Origin: Nepenthes gracilis
Lineage: Eukaryota; Streptophyta; Magnoliopsida; Caryophyllales; Nepenthaceae
NCBI GenBank assembly: GCA_033239525.1
Contig: BSYO01000006.1
Span: forward strand, 13,593,319 to 13,657,318
Length of the DNA: 64,000 bases
Direction of reading: 5' to 3'
Shown: one piece after another, positions 41,420-52,435 of the stretch
How positions within the stretch are numbered: position 1 is the first letter of the stretch
How the letters are laid out: each line of letters starts with the position of its first letter
The notes under the pieces: model-generated
Database searches by the model: none
Told to the model about the DNA's origin: nothing
Seen by the model: the letters and a program-made list of their open reading frames with translations, nothing else
Translations under genes and position numbers: made by a program

Positions 41420-43266
41420 ACTTATACATTTGAGAAAAACTCAAAAAAACTCCTAAGAGGAGCAATCTAACAGAACATAGAAAATGAACTCGGTCATTTT
41501 ACATAATCGATTCAAAATCATACTACTCGAGGCAACGGGATCAGCCGCATCCGGTAGCCCCATAGTAATTGCAACATCAAAACAAGCTGCCTGACCTATC
41601 TCGCACCAGTATTCCAACTGCATGAAGCAATATGCTACGCATCACGCACGCACCCTAGCACTGCAAAACTCATCAGCGTTGTGATCCGGATTTCCAACCA
41701 TTAGCTTCATCGCAATCCACCTCCAAGCATGCCAAATAACCATCAGAGCCTATTCAGCCAACCAGTTAAAGCCATCTGCAAGATCAACGCCCACCAACAA
41801 ATGGCACCAGCAACAAAAGTAGCACCCGCAAGCATAGGGCCAAAATTCAACACCGCCAGCAGCAGGACAGCATCCAAATGCAGCAACAAACGGCAGGCAG
41901 AACTGCACCAGCAAGGAAAGATGCAACAGCAGATGTTTCCACTTCTAGCGTTAGGAGCATCATCCAACTACTACATCAAACCAAAAATTGCCAGCATCCT
42001 AGAGGCACCCCTAGAATTCCACCAAATAGGGAGCAGGGCGGTGCATCACACCCACCCCCAAATACCCGGCGTCGAATTCAACCAACAAGGGCACACCACA
42101 AGGCTGCCACCCCAAACATTACATCCAGCAGGATGCAATCTTTCTAGAACCAAGACACATGGTAGCTACTAATGCACACAAACGTTACAACCAACAGAGA
42201 TGGTAGCCACAACAAGACAGGAAGTCCATCACAGGGGCATCTGATTAACCACAACAGTGAGGATGAAATTGCCAGAAACCAGCAATTCGGTAACCTCACA
42301 GGCAACAGATCCACCAACACCAGAAGTAGTAACCTTCAAGCATCAGCAAGGACCATAACAGAGGATCATCACACATCGGCCAATGGGATCAGCCAACGAA
42401 GGATCATCATCCATTGCAGCCCAAGCAGAAATGTTGCAAAGCAACAACAGCAAAAAAACTGGCAGTAATAGCCGGACAACGAAAATCAATGGATCGCAAC
42501 GAAGCAACTATGATACAGGTGCGGACAACTCACCGCATTGGAAGGATTTTCGGCGTCGAACATGGCCACTCCCACTACTTCCGCACTCCTGCCCATACTT
42601 CCATACTAGATTAACAACGAGGCTCCCTAACCCATCAAACCGGAACGAATTGCCGGCGAGAGGCTTGAAACAGGCTCGGGCATTCGTCGACATCAAAACC
42701 AACGAGCGGTGAAAAGCAATTACAACGGAGAGAACCCAACATCCCACAAATGGAGGCTGTAAGCGAATGGAAGTCCATCGCACCCGTAGGAACTCTTGCA
42801 TCAAAGCGATCTTGACCCGGCTCTTGAGAACCACATCCGGTAGATCCAAGCACGAGCAAAGACGGCATCCCCCAACCCGTCCAACGGGATGAAAAACACT
42901 GGAGCGAACCATAGAAGCCCGAGAAGAACATACCTTTATCGGCACTGATTCTTCGAGGAGCACGGAGGCAGCCAGCGTCAAACAGCACCTCCCGAGCCAA
43001 TCAGAAGGGCAAAGGGACTGAGCATATCCAGCGAGTAAGCAGAACCGGGCATACGCACAGAGCCCTGGAACAGGGCCGGCTAGCGCCAGAGAAAAGGGTG
43101 GGAAATTCAAACCACACCGAGACGGATGAACCGGATGGACACCCATAGATTAGCCAGAGCCATAGAAATCGCACTGCCAAAGCACGAACAGAGGAGATTT
43201 AGGGCCTAAACGGCAACGACGACACTGAAACCTAAAAGTTCTCAGTGTCACCGCGTGAGTAAAAGA

Positions 43267-43389
43267 TTTTTTTTTTTTGGTAAGTAAGTATTTTGGATTA
43301 ATGGGAGAAAAAATTACAAATTTGATGTTTTAACTCCAAGTATTTTGACTTGGGAGTAAAACATAACCCGCTGGGGCATACCCCGAGCG
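43267..43389 (-). repeat. Hairpin tail, copy 14
   Basis: T-run, GGTAAGTAAGTATTTTGG, arms GATGTTTTAACTCCAAGT and ACTTGGGAGTAAAACAT, GGGGCATACCCCGAGC. Confidence 0.9.
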
Positions 43390-44605
43390 ACAAGTACATC
43401 CGGAAGAACAAAACAGACCTCTAGGAGACCAACGTTCCACATGACCTATAAGAAATGAAAAATATTACATCACAAAACAGCCGGCGCTACAATGCCCAGT
43501 GAACATAGAAAATCACCAATCCGGGTAATCTACCTAGCTATGGAAGCTACATCGGCTTTGTCATCTCCACCATCCTTCATACATCCAAGTCACCAAAAGG
43601 AACCGGGATAGCACATCCGAGTTATCCAAATCAGCAATGACAGCCCGAGAGTATTATCGGTGGCACTTGTACTACTCAATGAAAAAAAAGATCTCGACTT
43701 ATGAAAAAGCAAGGAAACCGACATCACCGCCTTCGATGCGGCCCGTTCAGCACCAATCCGGATCTCGATCTTTGAAGCGAGGCTTCAAAAGAAATCAAGT
43801 CACAACCGCACCATCCGCAGCAGACTCAATGCTAAGTAGCGGCCATTGCAGTTTTCGGTCTTGATTCAGCCACCTAGAGCCAAAAAAGTAGCCAATCAAG
43901 ACAACTACTACATCCCGGCAAGGTCAGCAATTATCAATAGCGAGGAGATCACATCCGAAAGTGCAACAACCAGCATCGGCAACTATCGACCATCCAAAAT
44001 TCGGGGACACCTTTAGCAAAGAACCCATACGAGGACAGTGCGCGCCATTCATCAACCATTTACTCCGCCTATTCAGGAGCGACACCGTAGCAATGGCACA
44101 GGCACATCCGGCTCTCAACTTTGCATGAGAATCCAACGCAGGCAATCAACCCGGCTGACACTGCCAAGCCCAATAAAACGATACACCAAAGACGGGGGAA
44201 TCGGTGACTAAATTAGGATAGCAACGATAAAAGGTTTTCAGCATTTTGGTAGAGTATACGATGGGGCACAGCACAGGCAGCAAACTGTCATGACCCCGTC
44301 GCCCACCAAGCCTGCAACGAAACCCCAGCAGCAATCAGAACTTCAGCATCAGCACCAACCATACAAATGCTGAACCCACATAAACAAACCAGCAGGATAT
44401 GGCCAAAGACCAAGGGCCTTTGGCCATCTCCTAAATAGCATCATTGCATTCGGGTGCCTTTTAAGACAATGAAATACCATTCGGCTAGATCAGCAATTCA
44501 AAGTCTGAGAACATCAACATTCTTTGCGGCAACAATGAAGTCTTGTTGACGCGACCGCAACCAAATACTAATAGGGCAGCATCGGCATGAGCCGGGCATC
44601 CGGGG
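43267..44605 (-). mobile_element. Nested hairpin-tail element
   Basis: Comparison with the intact relative at 52309-54227 shows the host sequence CGCGTGAG-AAAAGA interrupted by a T-run and tail at 43267 and resuming at about 44606 (GGAGGAGAAAATAGGAGACG). The insert is about 1.3 kb, A/C-rich on the plus strand and non-coding. The right border lacks a clear target duplication. Confidence 0.75.
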
Positions 44606-44791
44606 AGAGGAGGAGAAAATAGGAGACGGCCGGGCTAGGCATCCAGGAGACCGGCCGTGGCCGACTCCGGCGCCGCCCGGCCAGATGAGAAGCGTCGCTG
44701 AAGACGCGGCCAAAATCGAAGTCAAAATTTGAATTCAAAGTTTGAAAATGAAGAGAGAAGCGAGAGCTTCTCTCTCTAGACGTGTCGGATA

Positions 44792-47700
44792 GTGAAAGCT
44801 CATGAAGTCCGAAATCTCATTAGGACTCACGATTGTTCCATTATTGGCCTGGTTGAAACTAAAGTTGCAGAGATTAACGCGGCCTCTATTTCAGATAGGA
44901 TTAATCCTCAATGGATGTGGTCCATGAACTATTCCACCTCCTCTGTTTGGAGGATCTGGGTGGGATGGGACCCTATGAAGGTGGATGTTAAAGTTATTTC
45001 CAAGGATGACCAGGTTATCCATACCGATGTGTCTTTCCTTGGAGATAACGCTCAGTGCCTCCTGTCCTTCGTGTATGGTGCTAACCTTGAGGGTCCTAGA
45101 AAACTCCTTTGGCAGAGTCTTAGGAGCCATTCAGGCCTCTCCAGAGATGTTCCTTGGGCTGTCTGGCGACTTCAATGTTATTCGTTCGCAACGGAGGCCC
45201 AGGAGGATCCTGGCACCATAAAGTGCCACTAACATCAATGAATGCTTTAGAGTGTGACCATGAAGATGTCGAGTCATGAAGGCCAATTTTTCACAGAGCG
45301 ATGGTCGTGACCCCATTACTCGTATCTATCAAAAATTAGATAGAGTGGTTGCGAGCAGTCCGTGGTTTTGATCGTTTTAGAAGATCTAAAGCGAGTTTTC
45401 CGCTTGACTAGATTATCGATCACTCCCATGCATCCTGCTTCCCTCTTTTGATTGGGTTGCCCATAACCGTGGCATGTTCCGGTTTAATAACTTTCTCACA
45501 AATTTTCCAAAGTTCCTTCCTTTGGTCAAGGAAGCTTGGGAGTCTGAAAGTGATGGTACTCCAATGTTTAAGCTGGTGTCCTCTCTAAAAAAAATGAAGA
45601 GTGCGCTCAAAAATCTTAACGTTCAAAACGGAGATGTTCATGAAGAGGTTGTACGTACCCGAAAATGCCTGGAAGAGGTCCAATCTATGACCATCCCTCA
45701 CACAGGGAATTGTGGCATAGAACGACATTGTAAGGCTGCTTATTTTTCTGCTATGGCTAAGGAGGCTGACTTCCTCCGCCAAAAAGCCAAGATCAAATGG
45801 ATCAAAGAGGGCGACCAATGCACAAAATTATTTTTCGAAACTGTTAGCGGGAACAATAACCGGAATAGGATTATCTCCCTCCTTGATGAGTCTGGTAACC
45901 CTACAAATGGAACGGAGGAGCTAAATAATCTTATTGAAGGCCATTTCAAAAAAGCACTGGGATGTGGTCGATCCCATGGGACGGCGGAGGCAAATCGGCT
46001 CCGTCCCTACATCCTTAATTCTGTGCCTGACTCATTAACTGGACCCCTTGTTAGGGCGGCTAGTGAGGAGGAAATTCGCTCTGCGATCTTCTCCATTGGG
46101 ATGATAGAGCCCCTGGTCCTGACGGCTTTACATCGAAATTCTTTAAGGGCTCTTGGGAGATTACGGGTCATACTATTTATGAAGCAATCCATGATTTCTT
46201 TAATCATAGAAAGCTCCTTAAACAGTTGAATACTACATTGATCAGCCTTATTCCTAAGGTCCGATCCCTCGGTCGGTTTGGACTACCTCCCGATTTCTGT
46301 TGCAATGTCATTTACAAAGTGATATCTAAAATTCTTGCTAACGAGTCAAGGCCACTCTTCCCTTCTGGTCGACCTGATGCCAAACGGCCTTTGAGGAGGG
46401 GAGGCAGATTAGTGATAATATCCTTTTAGCTCAGGAGCTCCTGCATAAGTATCATCTGGGATCAAACCCGCCAAGATGTACTATGAAGGTTGATCTTATG
46501 AAAGCTTATGACTCTATCTATTGGGATTTTATTATCAATATTCTGACCATCATGAAGTTTCCCCCACAAATGGTCAATTGGATCAGCCAGTGCATTACTA
46601 CTCCGATGTATTCACTCAACATCAATGGGGAAGTTGTTGGTTTCTTCAAAGGTGGTAAAGGTCTCCGCCAAGGGGATCCGCTTTCTCCCTATTTATTTGT
46701 CCTTGTGATGGAAGTTCTAAATGGCATTATTGAGGTCAAGGCAAGGCGGGATGATAATTTTAAATTTCACCGGAAATGCGCGAATCCACAGTTATTATGC
46801 TTGCCTTTCTTGATGACCTTCTCCTCTTCTCCCGGTGATTCCCAATCAATCCGGATCCTCGAGGAATGCCTTGATGAATTTCATACTACCTGCGGCCTAT
46901 CTCGCTAATCCGAAGAAAAGTGAAATCTTCATCTGTTCCAGGGCGTTTCTCTTCACTGGACATACATTGCTATCATGGGATTCAAAGTGGGCAAACTTCC
47001 AATATGATACTTGGGGGTCCCATTGATCACCTCCAGGCTCTCGATTTTTGATTGCAAATCTCTCATTGAAGAATCACCAAAAGAATCACTTCATGGAAAA
47101 GTAGATGGCTCTCCTTTGGTGGGCGGTTGCAACTCATTGCCTCCATCCTCTCGTCTATCCACCTCTACTGGGCCTCTCTTTTTATTTTTCCCAAAACCAT
47201 CCTTAAAGCAATTGATGGCATTTTGCGGCATTTCCTTTGGAATGGTTCTTCCGAAGGCAGAGTTAGTGCTAAAGTAGCATGGCATGACATTTGCTTCCCC
47301 AAGACGGAAGGTGGGCTGGGTATCAAAAATCTACTAGATCAAAATAAGGCTCTCAATTGTAAGCTGCTTTGGCGTCTCTTAAATAAAGACCCGAATTCGG
47401 CCTGGTCCTCTTGGATTTATAAGAACAGAATCAAAGACCGGTGCATCTGGACCCTGAAAATCCCGGCATCTGCCCCTTGGAGCTGGCACAAAATTATGAA
47501 ACTGAGGCCTTTCATGCCACCTACTCGGTCAAGGACATCGGGGATGGTTCTGATACCTTCCTCTGGCACGACAACTGGCACCCCCTTGGTCCCTTGAGCG
47601 AGGTGAGTACTGACCGTACTCGCCTTGTTTCCGGTTTGCACCGGGATGTTAAGGTTGACGCTATAATCAGGAATAATGAATGGTCTTGGCCTAACTCTTT

Positions 47701-48346
47701 TGACATTGAGGTATCCCACCTTGCAATGAATATGCCAAAAAATCCACCCCGTAGCAATCAAAAAGACTCTTTGAGGCGGATTGGGAATGTCATGGGCAAA
47801 TTCACGACTAAATCTGCATACCATCTCATCCATCCTCCCAAACCTAAGGTTAATTTGGCTCTTTTGGTGTGGGGTCCATCACATATCCCGTCCCACGCTT
47901 TTACCCTTTGGCTTGCCATTAAGGGTACATTGAATACCATTGACCGTCTCCATTATATTTCAAACTCGTCTCCCCGTTGCTCACTCTGTAATTCTAGAAA
48001 TGAAGATCTTGGTCATCTGTTCTTTTCTTGCCATTTCTCCAGAGACTTATGGGATATGGTTCGAAGACACTCCGGTATTCATTGGCCCCACCCCGAATGG
48101 AATCAAAACATATCTTGGGCTGCTTCTATCTGGAAAGGGAAGAACCTTCTGGCTGTCTCTAAACGATTATCTCTGGCCGCCACGGTTTATTTTATATGGA
48201 GGGAGCGAAATAACCGTATGTTCCAAAAATCATCCCCCCAAGACATTTCTCAGATTTTCTCTTCGGTGGTCAATGTTGTGAGACTTAAATTAATGACCAT
48301 CGTGGTGCCTAACAAGGATGTCTCCAGATCGACTCGCCTGACATAG
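44792..48346 (+). pseudogene. LINE ORF2: endonuclease, reverse transcriptase, zf-RVT
   Basis: The endonuclease starts without its first residues: VRNLIRTHDCSIIGLVETK carries the catalytic Glu, SGDFNVIRS (about 45160) the DFN motif in a shifted frame, and DPITRIYQKLDRVV (about 45310-45350) the C-terminal motif. The frame 45474-46229 is the linker to RT (IKWIKEGDQCTKLFFETVSG). The RT palm reads MKVDLMKAYDSIYWDF and GLRQGDPLSPYLF (46483-46700). The catalytic box is FLDDLLLF (about 46806-46830), in a shifted frame and with Leu where the other copy has Ala. The thumb (47127-47400) and zf-RVT (TKSAYHLI, HAFTLWLAI, CSLCNS to LGHLFFSC) end at a stop at 48344-48346. The last frame, 47441-48346, is open for 301 codons. 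At least five frameshifts inactivate the gene. Confidence 0.93.
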
Positions 48347-50430
48347 GGCGATTTTCGCTCTGACAATTTCGCTCTGACAGGGCGATTTTCAAAAATCGAT
48401 TTCGAATTTTGAATGCGCTTCGGCGTCGTCCTCGGCGCTTCGACTTGGGTGCCGGGCGGCCCGGTGCTGCCATGGCCGGCCTCCCGGTTGCTTGCCCGCC
48501 CCCCATCACCCGGCTTCTATGCTCACGGTGTTGTCGACCTCGCGACCTTGAAGATTTCGGTGTTACTGCGATTTTGACCATCTTTTCTCGCCTTACATGA
48601 GGCGAAGGCTGGAAATCTTCGGTTGAAGAGTTCGTGGCTGGTTTGGTGTTGCTTGGCCGGTGCCGATTGTGTCGGGCGTGAAACCTGTGGATGCTTCAAC
48701 TTGCGATCTGTGGCTTTGGGAGCTGCTTCCTATGGACTCACAGGGGTCTCTCTCTTGGTTCGGCTTCTGCCTGAAGTCTTGGGCTGTTGGATTGGCTTTC
48801 CTCTGCCAATGTGAATCACCATTGTTGGTTGGGTTTGGGGTGCCCAAGGCCTGCAGGTGGAAATTTACGGCTGAGGATTGGTGATCCGATAGTGTTATCT
48901 TAGCTGCTGCGTGGTGTTTGTTGAGTCGAGCTCTGCCGGATGTTGTCTCTGTAATCGCTGCCTTATGGGGTGAGATGCTGTTTGCATTAATGGCTTCTGC
49001 GATTGGGCTTCCGGTGGGCTGTTGCCTCTTCTCGTAGTAGTGATGTTGCCGAAGGTACCGGATCTTTGCTGATTGTTTGTGTTTCCCATTTGTTGATTGG
49101 GTTGGGGGAGCCCATGGGCTTATGGATTGGGTTTCTTGGTGAGGGGCTGAGCAGCTGGCTGTGGTTCTTTTTGGTGACTATTTGCTCTTCTTGTTTGAGG
49201 TGATGCCCTACCTGTGAGCTGATTAATTGCGTTGATTGTGTTGCAGTCCTTTGGGACTGCTTATGCAACTAATTCAGCCGTGTATTGATGTTGTTGCTTT
49301 GCTTTGCAACTTCATCTTTGTATGGCTTCTTTGCATTGATCGATACATGCCCCCTCGGCTTTATTGATCCTTCACTGCGCCAGAATATGATTGAGGACAT
49401 GGGATTTATCTTCGGTCTCGAGATTTTTTTCTGCAATCTTGCTTGCTGAATTTGCGGATGCTTCGTCCACTGCATCAGGAGCAGCTGATAGTGCCTTCTG
49501 GTGATGGTTGGTTCATTGGCCCTGGCACCGATGCTGTCTGGTGGATATGGAGATTTGGGGCTTGGTATATGTTATGCTGCTGCCTCTTTATGCTCTGCCT
49601 GTTGCTCGCTGGTGCTGGATTTTTTTTATTGCATGCTATTGGAGTGTGGTTTGTTGCATCTTTTGATGCTGTGATTGCAGTTAATCATTTGTCCCTGAAA
49701 TTGAAAGGAATTGGTAGGCCTGTATTGGCCTTTCATATTCTTGGACGTGTTTTGCTTAGGCAGATGGCATGTTTTTTGGTTCTGGGTGCTGCAACTGATG
49801 CTGGATCTCCACCAGTGCTGCTGTCTGGTTTGTTGTGGTTCGGTGCCCGTGTGCCTTGATGGTGCAGGGTTGTGAAGCTACGGCTGGAAGATGCTGCTGG
49901 GATGGGGCTCTGTTGCAGCTGCCAGGGTGATTTCCAGCATTGGTATGATGCGTTATGAGGTTGGAGCCTTGGATTTAAGGGTTCTTTTGAGATTTGCTGC
50001 TATGTTAGTTAGCCAAAGATGTTGCTGCTGTTGGAATCCAGCTGCTGGTCGGATGCCTTTCATTGTTGATGTGTATGATGACCTTTTCGATGGGGGATCG
50101 GTGCTGCTGCTCCCGGTTCCTGAAGTTGAAGCTCATCTTGAGTTGGTAATATGCTGGTTGTTGGCTGATTAGCTGCTGGCTTCATTTTGTTGCTGAAGTT
50201 TTTGGCATGGATTGGATTGCTCCTTGTTTAGGAACCATCTTGTGTGGTTTTCTAGTATTGTATGAATTCCTGCATTTTTATCTTTTAGTAGGTTTCATCT
50301 ATTGTATCAAAGTGCTCGGGCATGCCCTAGCTATTTAGGTTTATCCCCAAGTCGGAATAACACTTGGTGATAAATCCTAATTTGTAATTCTTTTCTCCCA
50401 TTAATCCAAATCACTTACTTACCAAAAAAA
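48347..50430 (+). mobile_element. Non-autonomous hairpin-tail element following the LINE
   Basis: It begins directly after the LINE ORF2 stop with the repeated string GGGCGATTTTC and AATTTCGCTCTGAC, then AAATCGATTTCGAATTTTG, and a GC-rich leader (48415-48600). The body (48600-50310) is G/T-rich and non-coding; the longest open stretch (49443-49859, 138 codons) is hydrophobic because of composition. It ends in a hairpin tail and short A-run at 50430. It replaces or displaces the 3' UTR of the LINE. No target duplication found. Confidence 0.7.
50313..50430 (+). repeat. Hairpin tail, copy 15
   Basis: GCTCGGGCATGCCCTAGC, arms AGGTTTATCCCCAAGT and ACTTGGTGATAAATCCT, TTCTCCCATTAATCC, ACTTACTTACC and 7 A. 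Confidence 0.9.
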
Positions 50431-50750
50431 TATATATATTTTCTCTTGGTACTTGTTTCCTGGATGGCAGATTGATAGGCCGGTTATACTGGTGCCTCTT
50501 TTAGTTTTGTGGCTGCTGTTTGATAGTTGGTTGTTGGTCTTGGTTGGTACCGTTTCCCTGTGTACAACCTTGGTTTCATGTGTACTTTTGTTTCATGGTT
50601 TTTTTTTCTGAAATTGCTATTGGCGCTGTTTTTGAAAAAAAATATATAAGTAAAAAAAAGGAAGATTTGGACTGAAATCCCGCTGTGACCAGTAGGGTTT
50701 TTAATAAAAAAAATTAGACTCTTGCATATAGATATATATATATATATATA

Positions 50751-50781
<31 letters not shown>

Positions 50782-51045
50782 TTTCTCTTGGTGCCTGTTT
50801 CCCAGATGGCAGATTGATAGGCCGATTATTCCGGTGCCTCTTTTACTTTTGTGGTTGCTGTTTGACAGATGGTTGTCAGTCTTGGTTGGTACAATTTCCC
50901 TGTGTACCTCCTTCGTTTCATGTGTACCATTTTTTTCATGGTTTTTTTTTCTAAAATTGCTATTGGCGCTATTTTTGAAAAAAAAAGGAAGATTTGGATT
51001 GAAATCCTACTGTGACCAATAGGGCTTTTATTAAAAAAAAAGCTG
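50431..51045. repeat. Direct repeat, period about 342 bp, with (TA)n
   Basis: TTTTCTCTTGGTACTTG at 50439 and TTTTCTCTTGGTGCCTG at 50781 start two copies that stay similar to about 50715 and 51040. Both end with GAAGATTTGGA-TGAAATCC and an A-run. TA dinucleotide runs lie at 50726-50750 and 50756-50781 between them. No protein or RNA gene recognised. Confidence 0.85.
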
Positions 51046-51826
51046 TGGAGTTGAAATGGACGGTTGAAGCTGCTGGAGGTGTTGGTGTGGTGTGGTGTTC
51101 TGTTGTCAGAAGTAAATTTGGTTTAACAATCTTGGGGTCTTCACACAAAGTGGATGGTGTTGCTACCGCAAGAAGTAGTCTCTCCTTGTTGTGTTCTGTT
51201 GAGCATGGTGCTGAGTTCCGCTATTCACATAGCAATCCAATTGTTAGAGTATGAGGCTCCTTGCTGCTTTATGGGTGTGGCTTTTCTACATTGGCTAGTC
51301 TGTTATCCTGCCGACGCATGGTCGGCTTCCTCCTGCTTGGACGATCTTGCTTGTTTGTGCAGAATCCGTCTCCTACTGCCTTTGTGACGGGTCCGGCATA
51401 GATCTATGACTGATAGCTAGCTGGGTTGAAGCAACGTGCCGATCTACAGGATTGTCTGGGAGGGCGTGTTGATATGGTTTTGTTGCTGTCTTCGTCTTTG
51501 GTTTGGGAGGCCTGTTGCTTTACTGGGCTACCTAGTTCCCTCTCTTCTATGTACTCGGTATGGGGGCTGATTGTTCCTGTGTTGACATAAGTGGCCGATC
51601 TGATGTTTAGACGACTGAGCTGGAGACATTTCTATAGTGTCACATGCTCTATGATGTTTTGATTGTATTCTTGTTTTCATGACTTGTGTCGTGGTGCTTT
51701 GGGGGCTACCCTTATTACTATATTCTATCTCCAAGTTGGCAAAACACTTGAAATAGAACACAGGTGTTGTATTTTCTTTCCTTTCTTTTTAATACAATTT
51801 TATTACTTACCAAAAATATAAAAAAA
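51046..51826 (+). mobile_element. Fragment of a tail-bearing element
   Basis: A G/T-rich non-coding stretch ends in a tail of the coding-LINE type (51718-51826) with an A-run interrupted by TAT. The 5' end is not defined. Confidence 0.55.
51718..51826 (+). repeat. LINE-type 3' tail, copy 16
   Basis: TATTCTATCTCCAAGTTGGC, AAAACACTTGAAATAGAACA (pairing arms), CTTTTTAATACAATTTTATT, ACTTACC and A-run. It lacks the GCTCGGGG box but keeps GGGGGCTACCC upstream. Confidence 0.8.
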
Positions 51827-52308
51827 GATGTGGTTTGGAGCCAATGCGTGGAGTAACTTTTGGTCTGCAGCTGACAAGTGTTGTTGCTTTCTTCTTTTGC
51901 TAAACTGTGGGAAGTCATGCTGAAGCAAAGATTTAAGTTTTGTTGGTTTGTGTGTTAAACCCTACACCTGGTGGGTTAGGCTGATTGTGGAGTTGGGGTA
52001 CCTGCACCTGCGGTCTTACGTGATGTCCTCGAGCGGAATTCTTGCAACTTGGATGCAGTTTATTTTTCAAAGGAAATTCTTATGCCTTGCTGCTCGTGAG
52101 GTGCTGTAGCATCATCTGTGGTTATTGCTTTGGACAGTGAATTGCAATTGACCAGCGTGATGCATAGTGCCCGTTGTGGGCATGTGCCGTGACTTGGTTT
52201 GCTGCTCTTTATTACTAACCGAGGTCTATTTTGTGGCCGAGGTGGTTTTTGCCGAGAGGTATGCAAAGGGATGAGCTGCTTTTGACTGGGGTCCCTAATA
52301 GCCGAGAT
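51827..52308 (+). other. LINE-type 3' UTR with CCGAGAT motifs, left part
   Basis: The stretch carries spaced motifs such as GGCCGAGGTGG, TGCCGAGAGG and TAGCCGAGAT and is homologous to 58000-58250. It is interrupted by the element at 52309 and continues at 54228-54383. No protein. Confidence 0.6.
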
Positions 52309-52435
52309 TTTTTTTTTTGGTAAGTAAGTGTGTATTTTGGATTATAGGGAGAAAATTTACAAAAGACTATGTTATAACTCCAAATTTTGATTTGGAGTTA
52401 GAACATAAGACGCTGGGGCATACCCCGAGCAACTG
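52309..52435 (-). repeat. Hairpin tail, copy 17
   Basis: T-run, GGTAAGTAAGTGTGTATTTT, arms GTTATAACTCCAAATTTTG and TTTGGAGTTAGAACAT, GGGGCATACCCCGAGC. Confidence 0.9.

Larger units (their letters stand above)
41296..44780 (-). mobile_element. Non-autonomous hairpin-tail element with LINE-like leader
   Basis: This minus-strand element is homologous over its length to the one at 52309-54227. In its own sense it starts with a CTCTCTTC-type hairpin leader and AAATTTG motifs (44700-44780), has a GC-rich stretch (CCGGCGCCGCCCGG region, 44620-44690), a G/T-rich body, and the tail at 41296-41419. A later element (43267 to about 44605) splits it. No target duplication was found; bases of the host LINE may have been deleted on insertion. 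Non-coding. Confidence 0.82.
37037..48346 (+). mobile_element. L1-type LINE, nearly full length, split by at least four insertions
   Basis: One LINE is recognisable from its leader (AAATTTCAAAATGAAATTTG at 37034-37053) through ORF1 (37125-38356 and 40443-41295) to ORF2 (44792-48346). Its interruptions are a 2.1 kb element (38357-40438), a 22 bp insertion (40745-40766), a 2 kb element (41296 to about 44780) and, nested in the last, a further one (43267 to about 44605). Domain order across the gaps is the normal one for a plant L1, so the pieces belong together. The junction between ORF1 and ORF2, including the first codons of the endonuclease, appears lost. No target duplication of the LINE itself was identified. 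Confidence 0.85.

Noticed and set aside
49443..49859. 138-codon hydrophobic frame as a membrane protein gene
   Set aside because: Leu, Val, Cys and Trp richness follows from the G/T-rich body of a non-coding element; related elements do not keep the frame.
50726..50781. TA-rich tract as a matrix attachment or origin site
   Set aside because: It is a plain dinucleotide microsatellite without further signals.
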